Part shown: one piece after another, positions 55,345 through 64,000 of the stretch | Layout of the letters: every line of letters starts with the position of its first letter | Numbering within the stretch: position 1 is the stretch's first letter | NCBI GenBank assembly: GCA_963377175.1 | Contig: CAUJNA010003496.1 | Span: forward strand, 1-64,000 | Length of the DNA stretch: 64,000 bases | Direction: 5' to 3' | DNA from: Effrenium voratum | Taxonomy: Eukaryota; Sar; Dinophyceae; Suessiales; Symbiodiniaceae | Translations under genes and position numbers: made by a program | Notes under the pieces: generated by a model | Database searches by the model: none | The model's input: the letters and a program-made list of their open reading frames with translations, nothing else | What the model was told of the DNA's origin: nothing

Positions 55345-58300
55345 TGGGAAGAATCAAAGTCTCCCGCTGGGCCGACGTGCGGCGCCAAGTGCTGGATTTC
55401 TTTGAACCTAATATCAGGGCCTTTTCTTAGAACTTTGAACGTGGCCTCGCTTGAAATTGTGTTTTGCTGCTTATTGAGTAACCGTTTCTTCCCCCGGACC
55501 AAGCCCGGGCCAACTGGGTTTGGGCTTGGTGCTGAGATGCTGGGAGACATCCATTGGCGGTACAAAAAGCATCCACACACATGAAATGAGATGAACCGTG
55601 GAAACCATTCTTGCCGCAGTTAGCTTTTGTTCGAGAATCGTAAGCCAATCGTAAGTTGTATGTGTAAGTCACGAGTCGTAAGCTTTCCGTAAGGTCTGTT
55701 TGTCAGAATGATCTGGCATGGCGAGCAGTTGACGTGTAGATTGTTTGGATAAGTCGTTTTGGCCCACAGAATGCTTCTTGGAGTGAAACTTGGGATCAGA
55801 TGCTGGAATGGGTTCTCTGAGCAAGGTTCACGAAGGGCCTCACTTTAGTGAGTTTCCAGGCTCAGACCACTGCTGTTTGACCTGCAAGGGCGGCCCTGGT
55901 GCCTTTTTTTTCCAGGGTTGCAAGAAGCTTGTCGTGAGCCTTGAAGACCAACACGTAAACAATGTCTTCCTGGAGAGCAGCAGTCGGTTTATGGGGTTGT
56001 GGGGCCCAGGGAAAAACGAGCCCTTGGAGTTTTTTGCCCTTCGGCCTGAAGAGGCAGGAGAAAACTTGTCTGCCCGGAAATGTTCTTGTCAGGACTGCCG
56101 TGGCCGTGGGCGGTTAACCAGGAGCCCCAATCAGTGTTTGGCCACCCACAGCGTGTTGGCCAGCTTGAACATACCAGCTTTTCGAGCCCCCCCCAACAAA
56201 AAGAAGAAGAAGAAGTTGTTTTTTGGACTTCGCCAGTCTTTTCAGCCCTGGACTTTGTTCTTGGACGCCCTTCGCCTGTTTTTGAGAAGCAGTTACTTGG
56301 CCACATGCAATTGGCCTGGGTCGCATCAAAGGACACAAACGGGTACGTCCTTCATTCTTCTTTGCAATAAACCAAAAGCAAGACTCTTGGACACAAACGG
56401 GCCGGCGATTGGCCCTGCGTCAAACAAAGCAATGCTTTCAAAGCTGGTGAAGGCTGCCACGGCTTACATATGGATTACAAAAGGCTTCCGACAAAATCGA
56501 CGCACCTTCCACTCCGCAACCTCAACAGAACTTGCCTTTGGGAGGTGCTGCAAAAATAGACGCAGACTGGTACAACCTGAACGGGTGCGAGTTTGATTGG
56601 GCCAAACCTGAAACAGCACTGTTGGAGACAAATGAGCCGCGAAGACAAATCATAGGAAGGCTTTGGCGCAGCTTACAGACGGCTTACGAAAAAGCCGCCG
56701 CGCAAACTTGGCGAAAGGGCGGCGCCCCGAGAGGGCGCTTTTGACATAAAAAAGAGAGCCGGTCCTTGCCCGGTCCCCAGGAATCGAGAAGGTACCCACA
56801 AGGCTTGCTTGCGCGTAGTCACACCCAAAAGTCTGTGGCAGGGTGCCTTTTTGGATTTGGTTTTTGGAGTGTGGGTGCTTGACTCCACAAACTTTCACCC
56901 TTAGAACTAACTTAGAACGCCCTTGCCAGAACTGGTGTGCCGTCGTGCTGTGGCTTCGCGCGTCCTTCATTCTTCTTTGCGGTTGGCCCCCTGTGTCAGA
57001 CAAAGAGCGAAGGCTTGGCCGCAGCTAACAGCAAAAGGCTTCCGACAAAGTCGCAGCAACTCCCACAGGCGACGCTTTGCCGGGCCGGTTCAGGCTCTTG
57101 CCTCTGCGTTCTCGGCAGCCGCGGCTGCCAAAAAGGCCCGAGCTCTTCGTCCACATCCTCGTCGTCCTCCACTTCCTCTTCATCCTGAGCGCCCAATCGC
57201 CAGTCAGCCTGACCAGGCAGGGCGTTTACACCCGCCCCAATGCTTTCTGCAAAAGAAAATTGCTGCCCGAAAAGTATCCTGGCCTTCGTGAACTGTTGGC
57301 CTCCATGTCATGGCCGAGCTTGTGCAGCAAAACTTTTGCACTTTTCCATCTGCAAGTTGTTGCTTTGTCAAGCTGTCCTGCTTTGCGCTTGCGGGGGCTC
57401 AGGCACGAGCAGCTTGACACACGCCTGCCACGACGTCGTAAGCTATCCCTAAGCTCCATCTTCTGAAAGCGGCCGTTGGGTTGGCGGAAGCTTTCCGAAA
57501 GAAACTGTGGAAGCTTTTGCTTTACAGGTAACAATTTTTTCAAAGCTCGTTTGGAGATGGGAGATTCACCCGAACAGTTTTCGATCCTCTCAGCGGAGCC
57601 CGAGTTCATCCAAGGGTCCCATACAAGAACGACTGGGAGATGTCAGGTGGTGCTGCTGCAACTTGTGTTAAGGCAGCGTGACACAAGAGGACAGGTATGT
57701 GCCGGGTAGCGGGCGGCATGGCTTTTCATTCAAAATTATAAGCATCCACTTCAGCTAGTTTGTCGGGAGTAACGATTAGCGGCTTGCCTCCATGCTTCTT
57801 CAACTCATTGCAGGAGCCGAAGGCAAACCGCTCACTCAGTTTTATTTGAGGTTGCTTAGTCAGAAGAAGCACCTGAATCTGCATCGATGAAGTGAAGTGC
57901 CCTGATGACTTGGCCTCCTCCAAGGCAAGCCGATCCTCTGAGGTTCCGATGGCTGAGCTTCTTGCTGGAAGCATGACACCAGGCATGGGGTGCTACTTTG
58001 TGAGGGTATCGTGGGGCACTTGTGCAAGTGATTGTGCAGCCGGAAAAACAGAACAAGTGCATCACGGAATCCAAGTAGCGATTTTTTTGCCTTGGAAGGA
58101 GCTGCAATTTGTTTGGTAACTCTTTTTGCTTGGGGATCGCTGCCGTTTGCTTTGTTTTTTAACCCCAACCGAAACCAACGCCGCTCTTGAGAGGGAGACG
58201 GACTCGCTTGTACCTGCCTACATTCGCAAAGTCTTGACGCAGGGCGTGTCTCCTTGCATGAAGCAGACAAGCATGTTTTGCAGGTCAGATCAAGTTGAGG

Positions 58301-58518
58301 CAGCTGGTTGCTTAAGCATGATGTTGGTTTCTCCATCCTAATGGAGTTGATTTTGGTGGGAATCCTGCAGGTAAACACGGATTTGTCCGGAAACGTAGGA
58401 AGCGTAGGAAGCCCCAGCAGCAACCGATCGTTGCCCTCTCGTTCGGCCAGCCTTCGTGGCACCGGTGCCCATGAGTCCACCAAGCTTAGGCCCGAAGGGA
58501 CGCCTTGGGATGGCTGAG
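55345..58518 (+). CDS. Possible exons of an unrecognised + strand gene
   Basis: Three segments look exon-like. About 55345-55418 reads VGRIKVSRWADVRRQVLDFF. About 58165-58240 reads ALERETDSLVPAYIRKVLTQ. About 58372-58518 begins after CAG, reads VNTDLSGNVGSVGSPSSNRS and stops at TGA. If the last two join at CAG/GTA, they give a protein end. I recognise no family, the exons are short and chance cannot be excluded. They would form a gene downstream of and co-directional with the synthase. Confidence 0.2.
56338..57075 (+). repeat. Diverged direct repeat
   Basis: Bases about 56343-56520 and 56963-57060 share CGTCCTTCATTCTTCTTTGC, then TTGGCCC...GTCA.ACAAAG, then AAAAGGCTTCCGACAAA in order. The open 268-codon frame at 55790-56596 overlaps the first copy and a poly-Lys tract, so I do not call it a gene. 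Confidence 0.55.
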
Positions 58519-60384
58519 GGCTGGCTTTGGTGTTCTACTCCTGGTCCACAAAAGGCCTAAGCAATCAGAAGGTGCTGTAAAACAAATCAAGTCATGATTG
58601 GATATATTCATTTGGCCCCTTGTACTCAGTTGAAGGTTCGACGGGTTGCTCGGAGCTTGTAATTGAATGGCTTGAGACCTTTTTACCTCATAAAGCCCAA
58701 CCGTACTCTGCGGGCCAGTTTTTGAAAAGGAGGATCCACATACGGAAGTGTGAAGTTACGGCTGGACGCATGGCGGAATGACCCTGCTGAATATTCGACT
58801 TCATTCAGAAGTGGAACCCAATCGTGGCTGCTGGGGTCAATGCGTCATGAGTCATTCTACAAAAATAGTCAGAAAAGGATGCTCCGGCTTTGGGACTCAT
58901 CACTTACGCCATCTTAGCCGGGCCTTGCTAAACACAGACCTTACCACTCTTTGTCCATCTTGGTTGTGTTCTTTCCAGTTCCCATAGACACATTCCCTTC
59001 TCTCACATGTCAGCTCGTGGAATCCCCAGCATCAAACGGCTGGGAGTAAAGACTCACTTTCAGACAACACAGAAAAACGTGGACACCGAACCGCGAATAA
59101 AGGCAAACCGGTGAGGAGTGAAGCCAGGGTTCTGGATGAACCTGTAAAGACATGTTGGTTTCGACTTTCTTTGTCTGTCATTTATGTGTATATATATAAT
59201 CATTGTTATCATTATCATCATTATCATCAACATGTTCATTGTGTTTCTCTTTCCAGTGTTCCACATCATATCATTTTTGTTGGGTTTTAAGATGGGCCAA
59301 AATCACTTGGGTTTCTGCTAGGGCGCCATGGCCAAGACAAAGCGTTGGTATCGGCTGTTATAAGGGTCCCGACCATTCCACATGCGACCAAGCATAGAAT
59401 TTTGCAAGTCTCTTCAGAGCACAAGGACAAATCTTCCAGATCATGTTCTGTGCGTGGCTGGCATTCTTTTCTAGGGATGTGAGTTGGAGTCCGCTTTTCT
59501 TGAAGATCTCTTGGCGGTGGATTGAAGGGAAGGCGGCAGCTAGTTCTTGCACTTGGCAGCTGCCAAGTGCCAAGAAGGTGTGGCCTGGCCGCTCACGCAG
59601 TTCCTATCCTCAGACCACTACCCGAGAGGGAAAACAAAAAGGATGACCACCCAACCAAAGGCTTTGAGTCGTTGTTTGTGGGTAGGAACTTGTTTGGATT
59701 CTGGCATTTGCCAGCTCCATCACCAAAAAATCCAACTCCCATTCTTATTGCGTAGATGCATCCACTGCTCGATTTTTCGGGCCGCACTTGGGCATGTTTG
59801 ATTTGGATGGCCGTGCAGCTCGCCCCACTTGCCCCGTAAAACCAAAAAACAACAGTTACTATGAAGTTTGAATGTATAGTAAATGTTTGTTCTTGACATG
59901 CCAAATAAGCAAATTGCAAGCATATCTTATTAACATTTCTTAGCAAATCAAGTACATATGGGAAATAATGAAACAAGTGGAATCAGTCATTACAGATTTA
60001 TCTTTGATTCTGGAATACATCAACATCTTACCTTTTGCAAGCACAGCAAAAACATATTTTTGAAACGGGCATCGTTTTTCTCAGACTTCAGTATTTCAAG
60101 TATTTCAGGCCAGTCAATAGCCCGCCCTTTGCCCGCCTTGTTCCTTTGCAAATCATGCCTCTTTGGCCCACGCCCTCCATACAAAGAGAGTTTCTATCGG
60201 ATCTCATCTGCTTCCGGTAGGAAGGAGCCACCCAGCCAGCTCCAGCGGCCGAGGGGGCACCTCTCAGGCGTGGCAAGTTGCACGAGCTTGGCGGCTGCTC
60301 TTTGGTTTCCCTACCTTGAAACGTTTTGCGGGGCACTGGCTGTTCTCTCCCAGATAGACCAAGCTGCGAACCGCCTCACGTCTT
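58519..60384. other. No gene recognised
   Basis: Sequence is of mixed composition with short frames only. An ATTATCATC/TATATA run near 59185-59235 is a small microsatellite. Confidence 0.4.
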
Positions 60385-61507
60385 TTGGGGCTCCGAGAGC
60401 GTTGGAGGGGAGCTGGAGGTTTCGGCAATCGCGGGTGCCGGGAGCTGTGACCGGTTTTCTGTTCACCTCCGCAGGCTTGCGCAGTGGCAGCTGCAAGTTT
60501 TGTCAGCAGGGCCCTCTGTAGATGGGGGGGGGCGTTGGGCAAGGGGGTCCCAAGGGAGCCTGGCAGCATGCGGTTGACCCTCCCTGTTCCAGCCACGATT
60601 TCCAAGCCTGAGATGCCAGAAGAAATTTTGGATGGGTCACCCTTTAAAACAATTCTGCGGGGAACCACGTCACCCCTTGGAAGATGTGTGTGTGTGTGTG
60701 CGCGTTTTTTGGGTGGTTTGACTAAAATCATGACAACCCGGTGACCCAAGGAATGATTTTGGTATGGTTTGAAGTTGAAGGTGTTTCACGGGTGGCTGGA
60801 CTGGATCCTGGAATAACTTTGAGGGTGAGGGTTAGTAGTGGTTCCTTGCGAGACCCTGGTTAAGCCGTACAGGCGCAGGGGTAGAGGGGTCAAGGACCTT
60901 GGAATAATTTCTAGCTTGTCGAGTTGGGAAGGGAGGGCATTTCCAGACATTCTCAGTGATGCCCGATGGTGTGACTGCTGCTGGGAAATGCATGCTGGGG
61001 GTGTGATGGTAGTTATTTGCACGACCCTGATCAAGCGGTACAGGCGCATGGGTGGGGCTGAAGGCTGGGTGGTATGGCTGGTGATGCTGGGAGTGCCGGG
61101 GTGTGAAACTGGTTCCTTATAATACTGGTTCCTTGTGGAGTGGGCCCCCCTCCTCCCCTCCTCCCCAGCGACGTGAAGGTGCGACAAAGCGCAGCGATGC
61201 GTCGGCCAAAGACATACTGCATTCCTGGAAGCATGGCAAAGAGTTATTCCAGGGGTGGACCAACGTGGTTGGCCCCGGTTAGGCATGGCCCATCATGTTT
61301 GGCTTTTGTTCCTGGTATTTCGACAAACTTAGGAGCTTTATTTGAATTCGAGTTTTTTTTGGTCCCAAGCATCGAATTCGACCGCTTGACTTTCGGTCGA
61401 CGTTCGGTCGAACTTGTCCTCCGATCCGAGCCGCGTCGAGGCCTGGCAGCGGGCCAGCGGCGCGGCACGAGGCGCGGTTCGGGGGATGTGCAGTTCGCTC
61501 GAGAGAG
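60385..61507 (+). other. Two weak exon-like segments and a local duplication
   Basis: About 60395-60520 reads VGGELEVSAIAGAG then LRRLAQWQLQVLSAG with coding-like third positions. About 61406-61507 reads SNLSSDPSRVEAWQRASGAA. Neither has a known motif. Between them, 60836-60990 and 61005-61130 share GTTAAGCCGTACAGGCGCA or its near copy and surrounding words, a diverged tandem duplication. Confidence 0.25.
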
Positions 61508-63117
61508 TCTGAAGGCCGGCAGTTTGGATCTGTGTACCTCTGTGTACCTGTTACATGATGTTACCGGTTTTGTTTTGAGTCTTGGGTTTGTTGAAGAGCT
61601 CGTCGGGAACGGAGCCTAAGCAAGGCTGGTTTCCATCGCAGACCTGCTCCCAAATTAGTTCATTCTTTCGTCGGGTGGTCTGCCGGGCCGGGTTCTTTTT
61701 GTGGAGTCGGGGCGCAATTTGTGAGAGCCTGTTATTGAATTCTGTGTCTTGTGGCCTCAGCCCCTGAAAAGGTTCAGGCTCACGCGTTTTTCAAAAACAT
61801 GAAGAGATGCTCATTCGCAGGCCATGCTCATGTTCGCATGATTAAGGCAGTGTTGCTTTTGTGGCCTCTCAGGGCATTTGTTGGAGACCTTGAGCAAGCT
61901 TGATCAACCTTGAGAGGCCATCCAAGTCATGAGCTACGGGTGACAAAGACTTGGCAACCTACTGGCCTACAAAATGAGTCATGACCCTGTGCACAGAATT
62001 TGTAAAGGGCACGAGGTTTGATTGCCAGAAATGATGCCTGGCTCCAGGTCAAAGCTCCGTTCCATGCCCACGGTGGACCGGGCCTGGGCCTCAGGTGCAA
62101 GGAGTCCGGCTGAAAGTGTAGAGCCTCATTTTACAGAAGGGTGATAAAGGATAAGACGAGCTGGCACGCTTGGTAAGAGGCTGCCGTGGTTGTGTCGTTT
62201 TCAACAAGTTTGGAAAGCAGCCGAAACCGTTCGGAAGCGGACGTAATCGAGCTGTGTCCCTCACATGGCCTTAGGGGAAGACAAAGGAGCTCCCGTCACT
62301 ATTCATGGGGCTCCAAGTATTTTGCAGAGCAGCGCGCCAGGATTCATGCATAGCTTCAGCATCTATCCGGGCGGTGGTAGTGGCGCTTGTGGTTGCAGAT
62401 ATCAAGAGGCATCTTTGCTGTAAACATGTTTCTTCTGCTCAAAGTGTTGTACCTGGAACTACGCCATTGATTCAACAACATGAGGCTAAGCGAGAAGCAC
62501 CACATGACTGGGTGAGTCGCGGAAGTTTCTGGCGAATGTTTCTTCAAGGATCTGCAGCAAATGGAATTCAGATGTCCAAGCGATTCCAAGCGTGTTTTCA
62601 ACAGCCACAGAGGTTGAGCCGAATCTGAAGAACTGGGCTGTCTCACTTTCGGATGGAGGTGTGGACACTAGGACCAGGAAGCATCTTCGGTCGACCTATT
62701 GCGCCGGGTCAAGGTGAATGCCGCAGCTTCAACCGCTCAAGACAACCCCCTGCTCCAGGGGCATATTTGGAAGCAGGTCGGTCAAGCTTTCACTCGACAG
62801 AGGCGCTTTGAATTGTGACTGCTTCAAGCAAACATGGCATACTCATGCTTTACAGCTCGCTTCCGTATTGTGCAAGGCCGAAGAGTATCATGTTTCAGGC
62901 ATCCGGCAGCACACGCTAGCATGAAGACGGCCAGCCGAATATCACCTCATCAGCAATGATTTCGCAGGAACATGAGCTTGCAGATTTGTCGAGAATTTGC
63001 TGAACTCCAGCCAAGGGATTCCTTGTGAACTTCCTTGACTGGACGAACAAATGAGTAGGGGGACAGCCCGGTGTTTTCTGTTTTGGGCTCATTGTTCCCG
63101 CACCTGGCGCAAGCTCC
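61508..63117. other. No gene recognised; upstream region of the next gene
   Basis: Only short frames are present. A GTTGCTTTTGTGGCCTCTCAGG-like word and TTGAGCAAGCTTGATCAACC palindrome near 61850-61915 are the only structures I noticed. Confidence 0.4.
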
Positions 63118-64000
63118 ATGGCCCACGTGCCGCGGCTGAAAGGCGCTGAAGAGGTTCTCCGGGCGCTGGAGTTGAACGGGTGCTGCATCCTGGAGGACTG
63201 CGGCACCTCTCAGGAGGCACGGTGGCGGTTGGGATGAACAGTTGGAACGGGGTGGGGTAATTTTAGACCAAATTCAGTCACAGTGAGGAAATCGTGTGCG
63301 GAAGTAAGTAGCCCCGTATGTTAAGCACGGCGAGGCTGCAGTCTCAATAACAAGGATGAAGGTAAACGCAAGACAGGGCAAGCATTCGTGCACGAACACG
63401 ACAAGGCTACGCCAATTGGGCGGTCGATTGTTTGGGGTGGTAAACCATCTGACGTGGCATATACCCGAAACAAGCAAAGGGATTCTAAAGTCAAAAAACA
63501 AGGCTCCATAGACTGTGCTAGGGGGTTGGGCAGACCTCACTTGACAGCTGGTGGCACGAAGACATGAATTGTGCACACTTATTGGGCTGCCGTTGTACGT
63601 CTTTCTTCAATGTGCTGAGCAGGTTGTTGTACACATAGCTTTTGAATGTGTAGCTATGTTTGACGAGATGGCATTGCGTATGTGTCATTTAGGGGGCATC
63701 AACTACACACCCTCCAACAGGATTCCATGTATGGGTTACACCCGAAAGCAAACATGGAACCCTGTGGTTGAAATGCGGGGTTCCAACAAGCGCAGTCGAT
63801 TCCGGGAACACGTTCCCCTTGTGGGCCTGGCCTTCCGATTTCGAGGCCGCCGCGGCGCTGCCGGCGAGGATCTTCGGATCGCCCGGCCTCCTGGGGTCCC
63901 CGGCGCCCGCGGAGGTGTCGGAGCAGGTGCTGGCAGCCCGGGGCATCGCCAAGGCGCGTGGGAGGGAGCGATTTGCGGATTTCATGACTCGGCTACGACT
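63118..64000 (+). CDS. Start of a second gene, possible 2-oxoglutarate/phytanoyl-type dioxygenase (partial)
   Basis: The first exon begins at ATG 63118 (MAHVPRLKGAEEVLRALELN) and continues GCCILEDCGT before ending at a donor near 63213-63221. The pattern, a helix, then N-G-hydrophobic-hydrophobic-L, resembles the start of PhyH-like Fe(II)/2-oxoglutarate oxygenases (L-x-x-x-G-F-V-V-L). That match is short and by eye. A second exon starts at about 63796 and stays open to the window edge; it reads FPLWAWPSDFEAAAALPARI and ends in an Arg-rich helix (GRERFADFMTRLR). The metal-binding residues would lie beyond the window. Codon third positions are strongly G/C, like the synthase exons. It has the same orientation as the synthase. 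Confidence 0.45.

Noticed and set aside
55790..56596. 268-codon frame as a gene
   Set aside because: It spans a poly-Lys microsatellite and one copy of a local duplication, and has no recognisable domain or splice partner.

Overview
The window is nuclear DNA from a dinoflagellate. A perfect copy of the 22-nt dinoflagellate spliced leader lies at 2239-2260. The main gene is cut into very short exons whose introns start with GC or GA as often as GT. Simple repeats are abundant, and both genes read on the + strand, as expected for unidirectional dinoflagellate gene blocks. Product names rest on motifs read by eye; no database search was possible.

Layout. Positions 1-2188 hold repeats only: a diverged duplication, a 10-bp tandem, a dispersed GATACTGG-type motif and a long fold-back. 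Positions 2189-13237 are an about 11-kb tyrosine-recombinase (YR) retroelement of the DIRS/Ngaro superfamily. Its ends form the split direct repeat A1 ... B1-A2-B2. Between them lie several unassigned ORFs, a gag-like ORF, a tyrosine recombinase, a CCCH zinc-finger protein, a cytosine-methyltransferase-like ORF and a reverse transcriptase/RNase H. Positions 13238-14431 contain more motif array, an antisense recombinase pseudogene and a decayed B repeat.

Positions 16338-52918 hold one + strand hybrid NRPS/PKS gene. Stitched at consensus-like junctions, its exons encode adenylation (A), thiolation (T1), ketosynthase (KS), an acyltransferase-like segment (AT*), acyl carrier (ACP) and thioesterase (TE), ending at a TAG at 52916-52918. 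The 5' end was not found. The order resembles the BurA-type A-T-KS...TE synthases reported from dinoflagellates and from bacteria, where BurA converts dimethylsulfoniopropionate (DMSP) to gonyol. That assignment is inference; no ketoreductase was seen. The introns carry most of the microsatellites, minisatellites, an AT-rich island and tRNA-like relics.

Positions 52919-63117 have diverged duplications and a few exon-like segments with no recognised product. A second + strand gene starts at 63118 and runs off the right edge.

How the parts fit: the synthase would activate an acid with ATP (A), hold it on T1, condense it with an extender (KS/AT*), carry the product on the ACP and release it with the TE. 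The retroelement lies about 3 kb upstream of the first recognised exon and shows no functional link to it.
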